From: Rhipidocladum racemiflorum
Taxonomy: Eukaryota; Streptophyta; Magnoliopsida; Poales; Poaceae
Direction: 5' to 3'
Assembly (NCBI GenBank): GCA_036346355.1
Contig: CM070588.1
Span: 434,001 to 498,000 of the forward strand
DNA: 64,000 bases
Under the pieces are notes generated by a model. It saw only the letters and a list, made by a program, of their open reading frames with translations. It ran no database searches and was not told the DNA's origin. The position numbers and the translations under genes were made by a program. This document shows positions 47,076-59,916 of the stretch, in pieces (the first letter of the stretch is position 1; the number at the start of each line of letters is the position of its first letter).

Positions 47076-47985
47076 ATGAGGTCGGCCCACCGGCTATCTC
47101 GACTTCTGCACACGCAGCCACGGTCTTCTCACGGTGCCGATCCATTGGAGGCCGACGATTGGCTGCGCACGATAGAGCAGAAATTTGCTCTTATCGACTG
47201 TGGGGAGCTCCAGAAGGCCCACTTCGCGGCACAGCAGCTCCAGGGCCCTGCCGGTGCTTGGTGGGCCAATTTGAAGGTGATGCAGCCTGCCGGGCACCAG
47301 TTTACCTGGGCTGAGTTCCGTGAGGCGTTCCGGGCGTACCACATCCCGAAGGGCCTCATGGACATGAAGAAGCGTGATTTCTCACCCTCAGACGGCTCGG
47401 CAAGTCGGTGGTTGACTACTCGCGAAATTCAACTACCTGGCGCGATGCGCCCGGAGGAGGTCGATCTGACCGAGAAGAAGCGAGGTCGGTTCGTGAGTGG
47501 GTTGGCCAGCGAAGATGCAGACAAGCTGTCCGTCTGCGACTTTCGCCGACTTCAACGACACAGTGAGCCGCGCGATCACCGTTGAAGCTCAAGATGCGGG
47601 CTCATCGGGAGGAGAAGAAGAGGAAGCGGCGACGCCGTACTCAGCGGGCGGCAGCTCGCAGCGGGCTCGTGCGATCTTGTATCAGCCGTCGAGGCCGTCT
47701 GCTCCATCGCCGTCTCAGTCGGTCGCGACAGCCCGGTCGTCGGTTGCCACTGCCCGGCCACGACCACCACTACGCGCCGGCGGAGCGGCGGCGGGTTCCG
47801 GTCCGGTCCGTGCTACAATTGCGGACGTCACGGGCCACTTCATCCGGATCGCCCATTCCCACGCCCGGCAGACTGCCGCGCTCCACGGCCAGCGTGGCGG
47901 CACCACCGCCGCGTTGCCTACGTCGAGCCGAAGCGGCGTCACCTTCGTCGGCGAGGCGGTTCTGAGGGCTCCGCCGTGCTAGCCG
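47076..47985 (+). pseudogene. Gag of element B, C-terminal piece after element D
   Basis: It continues the capsid with DPLEADDWLRTIEQKFALID, then AHFAAQQLQGPAGAWWANLK, FTWAEFREAFRAYHIPKGLM and, after a slip, LSVCDFADFND-like sequence. A zinc knuckle begins CYNCG at 47811-47825. Several frame changes occur. The gag is the target of element D, which cut it near residue 85. Confidence 0.8.
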
Positions 47986-50900
47986 ATGCGTTTCTTGTTG
48001 AGGGCATGAGGCTAGAGTGTTGTTTGATTCAGGGCCTCCCATTCTTTTATCCGTCACGGGGTTTGTGGAGCGACATCGAGATGAAGATCGATGGCAGTGT
48101 CACCTCTTTTACGATTGAGGCACGAGGTCGAAGCTCACGGTTAGGCGAGATGGTTCGAAGGCCGTAGTTCAAATTCGAGGATTTCGTTCACGGTTAGCTT
48201 GCTGCTTCTAGACCTTCGGGAATAGATGTCATCACTGAGGATGAGTTGGGTGACACGACAATGAGGCTATTTTGAATTCTTTGTAGTCGTACCTGTCACT
48301 CCGAAATCAGAAGGCGGCCGACTCACCCTACTTCTTAGCGAGACCAAGGCCACCTTGTGTTCGCTAAATGGGACAGTTGAAGAGCTGGACTCGATTCCGT
48401 GGTGTCGGAGTTTCCGATGTGTTCCCAGAATTACCGGGAATGCCACGATCGGGATATCGAGTTTGTCGTTGAGCTCGGCCGGGGCTGCTCCAGTGTCCAA
48501 GCGGCCGTCTGGGATGCCGCCAAATGAATTGGCTGAGTGAAGATCCAGGTGAAAGGGTTGATGGACAAGGGTTTCATTCGCCCGAGCTCCTCGCCTTGGG
48601 GTTGCTCGGCTCTCTTTGTGACCAAGAAGGATGGTTCTCTGCGCCTCTGCGTTGATTACCGTCCCCTGAATGCAGTCACCGTCAAGAACAAGTACCCTCT
48701 GCCTCGGATTGATATCCTGTTCGATCGACTTGCTTTGGTCTTGTGAGTATTCTCTAAGATTGACTTGAGGCTTGGGTACCATCAGATTAAGATCCGGGCC
48801 GAAGATATCCCGAAGACAGCCTTCTCCACTCGGTATGGGCTGTATGAGTACACCGTCATGTCGTTCGGTCTGACAAACGCGCCGGCATACTTCATGTACC
48901 TCATGAACTCCATCTTTATGGAGGAGCTGGATTCCTTTGTCGTCATCTTTATCGATGACATCCTCATTTACTCAGTCAATGAAGAAGAGCATGCCAGACA
49001 TCTTCGCCTTGTCCTCGGGAGGCTCAGGGAGCATCGCCTGTATGCAAAGTTCAGCAAATGCGAGTTCTGGCTGAAGGAAGTGTCATTCTTGGGACACGTC
49101 CTTTACGGCGGCGTGGCGATTGACCGAGCAAGGTGCAGGATGTACTCAAATGGGAGCAGCCCAAGGCATCACGGACATCCATGATTTTCTTGGATTGGCT
49201 GAGTATTACCGCCCGTTTCATCCGAGACTTCTCAAGGATTGCGGCCGATGGTGAGCTACTCAAGAAGGGAGTTGAGTTCGGATGGTCGAACTGTGAGAGC
49301 GCCTTCGTACACTCAAGCAACGTCTAACTACGGCTCCTGTCCTCACTGACCCGGATGTCCACAGGCCATTTGATGTGTATTACGATGCATCGGGCATTGG
49401 GCTTGGCGTGTACTTATGCAAGAGGGCGAGTTGTAAACTACGCGTCTCGGCAGTTGAAACACCATGAAGAGCACTACCCCACCCATGATCTGGAGCTTGC
49501 AGCGGTGGTCCATGCGTTAAAGATTTGGCGCCACTATCTCCTGAGGAACAAGTGCAACATCTACACGGATCACAAAGTCTCAAGTACATCTTCACGCAGC
49601 AGAGCTGAATATGAGGCAGCGGAGATGGCTTGAGTTGATTAAGGACTACAATTTAGAAGTCCATTACCACCACAGGAAGGCTAATGTGGTGGCGGATGCT
49701 TTGAGCCGCAAGGTACAATGCCATTGCCTCACTCTTCCACCACTGAGTGCCACCCTTTGTCTTTGAGTTTGAAGCTCAACTTTGGAAATGGTAGGAGAAG
49801 GTTTCTGACTAATGTGGAGTTGAAGTCCACGTTGCTTGATCAGATTCAGGAAGCACAAGTCGGCGATGCGGGTGTCACCAACATTCGCAATAGTCTGAGT
49901 TCTGGTCAGGCCCCTGGGTTTCGCCTGGATGAGCAAGGAACCTTGTGGTTCGGCCAGCGCATAGTTGTTCCGGATACCCAAGGGTTGAAGCGAGCAATCC
50001 TTGATGAAGCCCATAACTCGTTGCTCACAATCCATCCGGGCAGCAACAAAATGTACCAAGACACAGGCGGCAATTACGGTGGACTCGCATGAAAGCGAGA
50101 TTGCTCGTTACGTGGTGAGTGCGATGTCTGTAGCGTGTGAATTTGAACACTTCAAGCCGGTGGTACTCTTGACCTCTACCCATACCCAGCTGGAAATGGG
50201 AAGACATCAGCATGGACTTTATTACCGGCTTGCCTCTGACCTCTTCGAGCCACGACTCGATCTGGGTGATTGTCGATCGGTTGACCAAGTCCGCACACTT
50301 CCTAGCCGTACGCACCACCTATAAATCCAGAAAGTATGCGGAGTTGTATATTTCCCGGATTCTGTGCCTCCATGGAGTGCCAAAGCGGATAGTTTCAGAT
50401 CGGGGCTCACAATTTTTCTCCCAGTTCTGGAAGAGTCTGCACGCGGCGTTGGGCACCAAGCTACTTCACAGTTCAGCATACCACCCTCGGTGGCGGTCGA
50501 GGCCAGGAGGTCAATCTGATCCTCGAAGATATGTTGAGGGCTTGTATCTTGTCCTACGGGAAGAAGTGGGAAGAGTGTCTCCCGTACGCTGAGTTCGCGT
50601 ACAACAATAGCTACCAAACCAGCATCCAGATGTCTCCTTTTGAGGCCTTGTATGGTCGTAGCTGCCGGGCACCTCTTAATTGGTCGGAAAGCGGAGAACG
50701 ATCATTTCTTGGGCCGGAGCGGTCATGGAGGCCGAAGAGAAAGTGAGGACCATTCAAGAAAATCTGAGGATAGCACAAACACGGCAAAAGAGCTATGCCG
50801 ATCGTCGTAGGAGACCCCTCTCCTTCGACTCTGGCGACTTCGTCTACCTGAAGGTTTCTCCTCTCCATGGCACCCGTCGATTCGGAGTTAAAGGAAAGTT

Positions 50901-51262
50901 GGCACCTCGCTACGTAGGGCCGTTCAAGATCCTTGGAAAGCGCGGCCAAGTAGCATATCAGCTAGAGCTTCCTCCTTCGCTCGGAATGGTTCACGACGTG
51001 TTTCACGTCTCCCAGCTGAAGAAGTGTCTCCGTACTCCGTTTGAATCTCTGGAGGTGGATGACCTCGAAGTTCAGCCTGAACCTGATTTATCTTACCAAG
51101 AGCATCCTATTCGAGTTGTGGACGAGGCCGAGCATAAGACTCGAAGGAAGACTCTCAAGTTCTATAAGGTTCGATTGGAGCAACCACACCGAAGATGAAG
51201 CCACTTGGGAGTCAGAGGATCGTGCGGAGAAGCAGTATCCCGAATTCTTCCAAAGCATGTGA
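47986..51262 (+). pseudogene. Pol of element B with C-terminal chromodomain, frameshifted
   Basis: The protease is damaged (a VLFDSG-like remnant near 48015). RT is well preserved: LMDKGFIRPSSSPWGCSALF, LCVDYRPLNAVTVKNKYPLP, FGLTNAPAYFMYLMNS and the catalytic VIFIDDILIYS at 48942-48974. One in-frame stop is at 48744. RNase H follows (YYDASGIGLGVYL near 49378, HYPTHDLELAAVVHALKIWR). Integrase has WVIVDRLTKSAHFLAVRTTY, RIVSDRGSQFFSQFWKSLHA and YNNSYQTSIQMSPFEALYGR. The tail (KLAPRYVGPFKILGK, HDVFHVSQLKKCL) leads into a chromodomain ending NHTEDEATWESED and the stop at 51260-51262. Chromodomains steer such elements to methylated heterochromatin. Confidence 0.88.
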
Positions 51263-51342
51263 GTATTACTCGTGATCCTTCGGCTTTGTCCCTTGTAGTT
51301 ATCTTCCTAATCAGACGCTCGTTTACGAATCTCAGTGAGATT

Positions 51343-51358
51343 CCCTTAAGGGAGGGTT
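51343..51358 (+). other. Polypurine tract of element B
   Basis: TTAAGGGAGGGTT just before the 3' LTR start at 51359. It is the plus-strand primer site. Confidence 0.7.
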
Positions 51359-51510
51359 TGTCAAGGCCCCAAACTTCAAGAACTCCTGGGACATCAGAAG
51401 TATCAGGATAAACATCCGAGTGTCGGATCCAACCGGAATGTCGGATAAAAGTCGGAGTATCCGGATTAAGTGACCGAACACCCCAACCCGGAGTGTCCGA
51501 TTTGAATGTC
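51359..51510 (+). repeat. 3' LTR of element B, first part
   Basis: It matches the beginning of the 5' LTR, including the paired TCCGGA region. Several CCGG words have lost a base or become CAG or CGG. It is cut by element E after ATGTC. Confidence 0.88.
51506..51510. repeat. Target site duplication of element E, left copy
   Basis: ATGTC; the matching copy is at 59917-59921. Both lie in the B LTR, where the uninterrupted 5' LTR has a single AATGTCC. Confidence 0.8.
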
Positions 51511-53121
51511 GAAGGGTTTCGTAGCATGGAAAACAAAAATTTTTCCTACGATTGCAACCAAACACCAAGATCATATCTAGGAGATGCAAGTAAGCGGTTT
51601 GAAGGACTCACCCTCGTAGACCGAAAGCGGGAATAACGTTCCGCATAAGCGAGCGTGGTTGATGTAGAGGTACACTCCCGACTTCAAAGTCGCGAAGATG
51701 AGCGCCACAAGCGGCGGCGCCCTCGTACTTGGTCACACGTGCGGATCAACGATGACCTCAATCCCTCGTTCAGTAGGCGTGAAGTAGTGGATCCTGAAAA
51801 CTCCAACAACACTCTGACTTAGTGGTGGTGGTGGTGAAGAAATAATTTCAGCGGCGCTTCGCAAGCCACGGCTCGAAAGCGGATCAGCGGGAGGAGGGAG
51901 AATGGACCAACCAAAGGGTCATGGATGAACACCAAAGAGAGGAGCTCCTCCCTCCCTTTTATAGGAGGAGGAGGAGGCATGCCAAGGGGTGGGGTGGCGG
52001 CGCATGGGGGCTGCCCCTTGCCCTCCCTCTCTTCATGTGAGTGATCTCTCCACTCACAAATTAACCACTTTGATTTCCATTAAAACCCCACTCAAGAAAA
52101 TGAAAGGTTTTCTCCCATAAACATTTTTATTTCAGATTTAATATTTGTTAATTCTTTTAATTAACAAACATTAACATATACCCCCTTTAACTATTCCGAT
52201 ATCCCGAAACTATTAAGCGATACTCAAAGCGATCCTGTCTTGTCCATATTTTTCTCCGGTGTTTCGTATCCACTCAAATGCATCGATGAACCTTAAGTGT
52301 GTCACCCTACGGTTCGTGAATAAAATGGACATGATTGAGACTCCTCTCAGATCAATAATCATCAGCGGGATCTGGAGATCCATAATGACTCCCATTCACT
52401 CAACGATGAACTAGTTATCGCTTAAACAAGTAAACGACATAACCAATTCCTTTTGTCTCACGATATTTTACTTGTCAGGGATCCGATCATCGATTATCAA
52501 CTATACCTAGTTCGATCCCGTTCTGACAAGTACTCTTTACTCGTTCGTGATATAACATTCTTGTGACCTAGTCACATGCTTGCAAGCGATGTCAATGTGA
52601 TATCACCGAGAGGGCCAGTATATCTCTCCGTCATCTGGATGGACAAATCCCACTCTTGATGCATGAGCCTCAACTAATACTTTCATAGTACCCAAATCCA
52701 TCTTTATAGTCACCGTGTTACGGAGTGGCGTTTGGTGTCATCAAAGTACTCTTAGGAATTAGTGATTGACATCATCTCATGGTCTAAGGAAAAGAGCTAT
52801 TTGAATGTGTTTGATACAGCAACAAACTAAATGACTTGATCGTATTTGCTATACCAACTTGGGTGTGTGTTCATCACATCATTCTTCTAATGACATGACC
52901 CGTTATTAATAACATCCAATGTTCATGATCAGAAACCTTGATCATCGGTTAATCAACGAGCTAGTTTAAAAGAGGCTTTACTAGGAACCTTTTTGTTTAT
53001 TAAACACACATGTATTAACGTTTACGATTAATACAATTTTAGCATGAGAAATAAACATCTATTATAAACATGGAATATGATAATAAACAATTTATTATTG
53101 CCTCTCGGGCATATTCCCTTG
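51511..53121 (-). repeat. 3' LTR of element E (left)
   Basis: It is near-identical to the right LTR at 58287-59916. Its first base pair looks lost (GAAGGG instead of TGAAGGG) and its inner end reads CCCTTGA rather than CCCTTCA. Confidence 0.88.
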
Positions 53122-53225
53122 ATCTCCCACTTGCACTAGAGTCAATAATCTAGATTACATTGTGATGATTCTAACACCCATTGAGTTACGGTGTTGATCA
53201 TGTTTTGCCCTTGGGAGAGCTTTAG
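53122..53225 (-). other. Polypurine tract and short 3' spacer of element E
   Basis: TCTCCCACTT directly inside the left LTR is the complement of the polypurine tract (AAGTGGGAGA), as in many plant copia elements. The rest is a short untranslated stretch. Confidence 0.65.
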
Positions 53226-56200
53226 TCAACGAAGTCTGCCACATTCAGATCCGTGTGCACTTTGCAAATCTTTATATCGCCATCCTTGACATGTTCCACG
53301 GATGGAGTGAAACCGACGCTTAATATGTTTGGAATTCTTGTGTGACCTTGGTTCTTTAGCATTGGCTATGGCACCATTGTTGTCACAATAGATAACCATC
53401 GGGTCCAAACGCTTTCGGAACCACACCTAGTTCGGATATGAACATCTTCATCCAAACCGCTTCTGCTTGGCCTTACGAAGCGACAATATATTCCGCCTCT
53501 GTTGAAGATCCTGCCACCCACAGTTGCTTGGAACTTCTCGACTCACTGCTCCTCCATTCATTTCAAAAAATGTGCAGGATTGAGACTTAGAGTCATCGGA
53601 TCGATTATCAAAGCTAAGCGTCGGCGTAACACTTTGCGACGAGCTCTTCTTCACCACCATATATGAGAAACATATCCTTAGTTCTTCTTAAGTACTTAAA
53701 GATATTCTTGACCGCCGTCCGATGTTCAAAACCTGGATCGGTAGTACTGCTAGTCAAACTAATAGCATGTGCCACATCCGGTCTTGTACACAACATAGCA
53801 TACATGATAGAGCCTATGGCTGAAGCATAGGGAATCTTATTCATTACTTCTCTATCTTCTGCTTTGTAGCTGGACTACGAGTCTTACTCAACGTCTTGCC
53901 TTGCATCATAGGTAAGAACCCTTTCTTACTTTTCGTCCATTCTAAACTTCTTTAGAATCTTGTCAAGATATGTACTTTGTGATAGCCCAATTAAGCGTCT
54001 CGATCTATCTCTATAGATTTTGATGCCTAAAATATATGCCGCTTCACCAAGGTCCTTCATTGAAAACTTCTTTGTTTAAGTAATCTTTTACACTTTTCAA
54101 AAGTTCTATATCATTTCCTATCAACAATATGTCATCCACATATAATATCAGAAATGCTATAGAGCTCCCACTCACTTTCTTGTAAACACAAGATTCTCAG
54201 TAAGTTTGGACAAATCCAAAACCTTTGATTACCTCATCAAAGCGGAGATTCCAACTTCGTGATGCTTGCTTGATCCATAAATGGATCGCTGAAGTTTGCA
54301 TACCTTATTAGCATCCTTAGGATCAACAAAACCTTTGGGTTGTATCATATACAACTCTTCCTCAATGTTTCCATTAAGGACGCAGTTTTGACATCCATCT
54401 TCCAGATTTCATAATCGAAAAATGCAGCAATTGCTAACATAATCCTAACAGACTTTAGCATCGCTCACGGGTGAGAAAGTCTCATCGTAGTCAACTCCTT
54501 GAATTTAGTCGAAAACCGCTGCGACAAGTCGAGCTTTATAGACGGTCACATTACCATCAGCGTCTATTTTCTTTTTGAAAATCCATTTGTTCTCCAACGG
54601 CCTTACGGTCATTGGGTAGGTCCACCAAAGTCCATACTTGGTTTTCATACATGGATCCTATTTCGGATTTCATGGCTTCTAGCCATTTGTCGGAATCTGG
54701 GCTCATCATCGCTTCATCATACGTCGCAGGGTCATTATTCTCAACTACCATGACATTCATAGTAGGAACATAAAGTCGAGGAAGCGGTATGCGCTCTAGT
54801 TGACCTGCGAGGTGCGGTAGTGTTCTCTTTCGGAGTTTCATGATCCTTATCATTAGTTCCCTCTTCATTTGGTGAAGTCAACTCCGAAACAACTTCCGGT
54901 GCTGCTGCACTTGCCATTCCATGAAGAGAAGGTTCAACAACCTCGTCGAGTTCTACCTTCCTACTACTCACACCTTTCGAGAGAAACTCTTTTTCCAAAA
55001 AGGATCCATTCTTGGCAACGAAAACCTTGCCCTCGGATCTGTGATAGAAGGTGTACCCAATTGTTTCTTTAGGGTATCCTATGAAGACGCATTTTTCCGC
55101 TTTGGGTTCGAGTTTATCAGGTTGAAGTTTCTTCACATAAACATCGCATCCCCAAACTTTTAGAAATGACAGCTTAGGTTTGTTGCCAAACCATAATTCA
55201 TCTGGTGTCATTTCAGCGGATTTAGATGGTGCCCTATTTAAAGTGAATGCATTTGTTTCTAGTGCATGACCCCAAAATGAAAGTGGCAAATCTGTAAGGG
55301 ACATCATAGATCGAACCATATCCAATAAAAATGCGATTCTGACGCTCGGATACACCATTCTGTTGTGGTGTTCCAGCAGGAGTGAGTTGTGAAACTATTC
55401 CACATTGTTTCATGTGTGTGCCAAACTTCGTAACTAAGATACTCTCCTCCACGATCAGATCGTAGAAATTTGATCTTTTGTTACGATGATTTTCTACTTC
55501 ACTCTGAAATTCTTTGAACTTTTCAAATGTTTCAGACTTGTGTTTCATTAAGTAAATATATCCATATCTACTCAAATCATCCGTGAAAGTAAGTAACTTG
55601 ATATCCACCACGCTACCGACACACTCATTGGACCACACACATCGGTATGTATGATTTCCAATAAGTCGGTTGCCGCTCCATTGTACCGAAAAGCGGGGTT
55701 CTAGTCATCTTGCCCATGAGGCATGGTTCACATGTCTCAAATGATTCATAATCAAGTGATTCTAGTAGTCCATCGAATGGAGCTTCTTCATGCGTTTAAC
55801 ACCAATATGACATAAGCGGCAATGCCACATATATGCAGCAATATCATCATTCAACTTAATTCTTTTGGCATTCACATTATGAACATGTGTACTATTATCA
55901 AGATTCAAAATAAACAAACCATTCTTTTCGGTGCATGACCATAAAAGATATTATTCATATAAATTGAACAACCATTGTTCTCGTGACTTGAATGAATAAC
56001 CGTCTCGCATTAAACAAGATCCGGATATGATGTTCATGCTCAACGAGGCACTAAATAACAATTATTTAGGTTTATAACTAATCCTGATGGTAATTGGATA
56101 GGTAGCGTCGACGGCGATCACATCAACTTTTGATCCATTGCCGACGCGCATCATTACCTCATCCCTTGCTAGTTGTCGCTTATTCCTTAGCTCTGCTTTG

Positions 56201-56330
56201 AGTTACATATGTTAGCAACCGAACGGTATCAAATACCCAGGCACTACTGCGAGTACTAGTAAGGTACACATCAATAACATGTATATCATATATACCTTTG
56301 CTCACTTTCCGTCCTTCTTATCGGCCGGAT
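53226..56330 (-). pseudogene. Pol of element E (integrase, RT, RNase H), frameshifted
   Basis: The integrase zinc region is near 55780-55810 (WHCRLCHIG). The integrase core has FTDDLSRYGYIYLMKHKSET and LTPAGTPQQNGVSERQNR (55234-55638), then DLPLSFWGHALETNAFTLNR and KLQPDKLEPKAEKCVFIGYP. RT starts with ATYDEAMMSPDSDKWLEAMK (about 54800). Its catalytic YVDD is encoded at 54131-54142. RNase H has YASAIGSIMYAMLCTRPDVA (53614-53844) and YCDNNGAIANAKEPRSHKNS (53226-53426). Frame changes separate the blocks. One polyprotein would be cleaved into enzymes for cDNA synthesis and insertion. Confidence 0.85.
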
Positions 56331-57114
56331 ATTTTGGGCGATTCGCTTCGGTGCCAGTGCCCTTGCAATAAAAACATTCAAGATGTCGACTTAGGGCCAC
56401 CTTGGTCTTCTTCTCGAGATGTAGCAACAGACTTGCCCTTCTTCTTGAAGTTTCCCTTAGACTTACCTTTCTTCTTGAAATCGATAGTCTTTTGGACCAT
56501 CAACACTTGATGTTCCTTCTTGATCTCCACTTCACGGTTTTTAGCATTGTGAAGTTCGGGAGAGACTTCTTCATGCCCTGCATGTTGTAGTTCATCACAA
56601 AGCTCTTGTAGCTTGGTGGCGGCCCGGAGAACACGATGAATTCCTAGCTCAATGGGGATCGTTATTCCCAAAGCTATGAGTTTATCGGCGTACCCAGACA
56701 TTTTGAGTACGTGCTCACTAACGGAGCTGTTTTCCTCCATCATGCAGCTAAAGAACTTTTCTGAAGCTTCATAACTCTCTACTGCGGCATGGGTGTCGAA
56801 GATCATTTTCAACTCCCTCATTGTATCAAAAGCATTGCTGTGCTCGAAACGTTTTAGCTGCTCCGGCTCAAGGCCATACATAATGCCGCATTGAACTAAA
56901 CTTTGGTCCTCCTTGCGAGTCAAGAAAACTTTTTTCTCCTCCTCGGGGGCATCATCAGCAGGCGGGTCACCTAGCGGTGCTTCTAGCACATAGCTCCTTT
57001 GAGCGTCATGAGGAGAATCCTCGAGTTAAGGGCCCGATTGGTAAAGTTGCTACCATTGGTGGCTAGTTTCTCTTTCTCCATGAACAGATTGAAATTGAAA
57101 ATAGGGGGTGCCAT
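56331..57114 (-). pseudogene. Gag of element E, frameshifted near the start
   Basis: It starts at 57114 with MAPPIFNFNLF. A slip near 57000 is followed by a long open stretch (56989-56378) with the UBN2-type gag domain (SNAFDTMRELKMIFDTHAAV, EKFFSCMMEENSSVSEHVLK, MSGYADKLIALGITIPIELG). A basic tail (KKKGKSKGNFKKKGKS) comes before a zinc-knuckle remnant (CFYCKGTG) near 56350-56375. The knuckle His is lost. Confidence 0.82.
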
Positions 57115-58271
57115 CTACAACATATTTGCAAAGTTATTTAGACTAAGTTCATAATAGATTAAGTTCAATGTTAATTCAAAATTAATACGAGAACTCCCAC
57201 TCAAAAACAACATCCCTCTAGTCATTTTTAGTGATTACATGAACCAAATTCACTATCTAAACCGATCATCACGTGAGGCGGCATAGTTTCAAAAGGCGAA
57301 CATCAATATGTTCATCATATCATCCATATGACTCATGCTTTACCTTTCGGTTCGTGTTCGAGGCCATGTCTGTACATGCTAGGCTCGCCAAGTAGAACCA
57401 AAGTATTTGCATGTGTAAATCAGCTTACACCCGTTGTATGCGACGTAGAGTCTATCACACCCGATCATCACGTGGTGCTTGAAGCAGCGAACTTTCTTAA
57501 CGGTGCATACTATGGAAGAACACATTATTATCTTGATATTAATTTGGAGGGATCATCTTATAGTGCTATCGACGTGATCATAATCAAGCAAAATAAGATG
57601 CATAAAAGGATTAACATCACATGCATGAATAAAGTGATATGATATGGTCCTTTCAGCACTTGATCTCCATCTTGTGCGACATGGTATGATCTCCATCATT
57701 CCACCGGCATGGCACCAAGGTCCATGATCTTTGCCATCTTGATTGTCTTCCTCCATTACAATATATCACATGGACATATATTTAGCACGCAGGCCATAAA
57801 AGAAAAACAACCAAATGGCTCCTGCCGTTGTTTAAATTTACAATAAATTTCATTTCATACAACAATCTTTGTATCAATGACCATATCACATCACAAGCCC
57901 TGCAAAAACAAGTTAGACGCCTCTAATTTATTTTTTGCATATTTTACGTGGTTTTGGGCTTTCTAGGAAAAACTATTCTTACCTACGAACAAGAACCACA
58001 ACGGTGATAAAAACATTATTAGCAAACCGTTGTAAATTAGATCATGACTATAGTGGGAGAAAGCGACACCGCAAAGCCACTTATGCAATACTAGTTGCAT
58101 GTCGAGCGTGGAACAAGTCTCATGTGCGAGGACATGTAAGGTTAGTCCGGGCCGCTTCAAATCCCACTATGCCACCATGATCCAAAATACACGAAAGTAT
58201 GCAATAACATGATCATCAACGCCCACATCCACATGTGTTTTAAACCGTACAAAACATCTACGCATAGACAC
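57115..58271 (-). other. Leader region of element E between primer-binding site and gag
   Basis: About 1.15 kb without a supported frame; the short ORFs on the plus strand show no match to any domain I know. It would be the 5' untranslated and packaging region. Confidence 0.6.
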
Positions 58272-58284
58272 GGCTCTGATACCC
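58272..58284 (-). other. Primer-binding site of element E
   Basis: GGCTCTGATACC on the plus strand is the complement of the Met-tRNA type site, just inside the right LTR. This proves the minus orientation of the element. Confidence 0.85.
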
Positions 58285-58286
58285 TC

Positions 58287-59916
58287 TGAAGGGTTTCGTA
58301 GCATGGAAAACAAAAATTTTTCCTACAATTGCAACCAAACACCAAGATCATATCTAGGAGATGCAAGTAAACGGTTTCAGAAGGACTCACCCTCGTAGAC
58401 CGAAAGCGGGAATAACGTTCCCGCAAGCGAGCGTGGTTGATGTAGAGGTACACTCCCGACTTCAAAGTCGCGAAGATGAGCGCCACAAGCGGCGGCGCCT
58501 CCGTACTTGGTCACACGTGCGGATCAACGATGACCTCAATCCCTCGTTCAGCGGGGCAGCGGAAGTAGTGGATCCCGGAAAACTCCAACAACACTACGAC
58601 TTAGTGGTGGTGGTGGTGAAGAAATAATTTCAGCAGCGCTTGGCAAGCCACGGCTCGAAAAGCGGATCGGCGAGGAGGAGGGAGAATGGACCAACCAAAG
58701 GGTCATGGATGAACACCAAAGAGGAGCTCCTCCTCCCTTTTATAGGAGGAGGAGGAGGCATGCCAAGGGGTGGGGTGGCCGGCGCATGGGGGGGCTGCCC
58801 CTTGCCCTCCCTCTCTTCATGTGAGTGATCTCTCCACTCACAAATTAACCACTTTGATTTCCATTAAAACCCCACTCAAGAAAATGAAAGGTTTTCTCCC
58901 ATAAACATTTTTATTTCAGATTTAATATTTGTTAATTCTTTTAATTAACAAACATTAACATATACCCCCTTTAACTATTCCGATATCCAAAACTATTAAG
59001 CGATACTCAAAGCTTGATCCACATCTTGTCCATATTTTTCTCCGGTGTTTCGTATCCACTCACAGGCATCGATGAACCAGAAGGGTGTCACCCTCTGGTT
59101 CGTGAATAAAATGGACATGATTGAGACTCCTCTCGAGATCAATAATCATCGGCCGGGATACGGAGATCCATAATGACTCCCATTCACTCAACGATGAACT
59201 AGTGATCGCGTAAACCGTAAAACGACATAACCAATTCCTTTTGTCTCACGATATTTTACTTGTCCGGGATAAGATCATCAGTATCAACTATAACTAGTTC
59301 GATCCCTTTACTGACAAGTACTCTTTACTCGTTCAGTGATATAACATTCTTGTGACCTAGTCACATGCTTGAAAGCGATGTCAATGTGATATCACCGAGA
59401 GGGCCCAGTATATCTCTCCGTCATCTGGATGGACAAATCCCACTCTTGATGCATGAGCCTCAACTAATACTTTCATAGTACCCAAATCCATCTTTATAGT
59501 CACCGTGTTACGGAGTGACGTTTGATGTCATCAAAGTACTCTTAGGAATTAGTGATTGACATCATCTAATTGTCTACTGAAAATAGCTATTTAGAATGTG
59601 ATTGATACAACAACAAACTAAATGACTTGATCGTATTTGCTATACCAACTTGGGTGTGTGTTCATCACATCATTCTTCTAATGACATGACCCCGTTATTA
59701 ATAACATCCAATGTTCATGATCAGGAAACCTTGATCATCAGTTAATCAACGAGCTAGTTTAAAAAGAGGCTTTACTAGGAACCTTTTTGTTTATTAAACA
59801 CACATGTATTAACGTTTCTGATTAATACAATTTTAGCATGAGAAATAAACATCTATTATAAACATGGAATATGATAATAAACAATTTATTATTGCCTCTC
59901 GGGCATATTCCCTTCA
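58287..59916 (-). repeat. 5' LTR of element E (right)
   Basis: It runs from TGAAGGG to CCCTTCA on the plus strand, 1630 bases, with a perfect 7-base terminal inverted repeat. The second ATGTC follows. Confidence 0.9.

Larger units (their letters stand above)
51511..59916 (-). mobile_element. Element E, Ty1/copia retrotransposon in the 3' LTR of B
   Basis: Two LTRs of about 1.6 kb have termini TGAAGGG and CCCTTCA, and ATGTC duplications flank them. The internal order, read on the minus strand, is gag, integrase, RT, RNase H, which is the copia order (integrase before RT). The primer-binding site is on the right, the polypurine tract on the left. Sequence style (the APPIFNFNLF gag start and the RT/RNase H) fits TNT1/Tork-like copia elements. 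The lineage is not certain. Confidence 0.9.

Noticed and set aside
57328..57642. Plus-strand ORF of 104 codons in element E
   Set aside because: It lies antisense in the leader region of a minus-strand copia element and has no domain.
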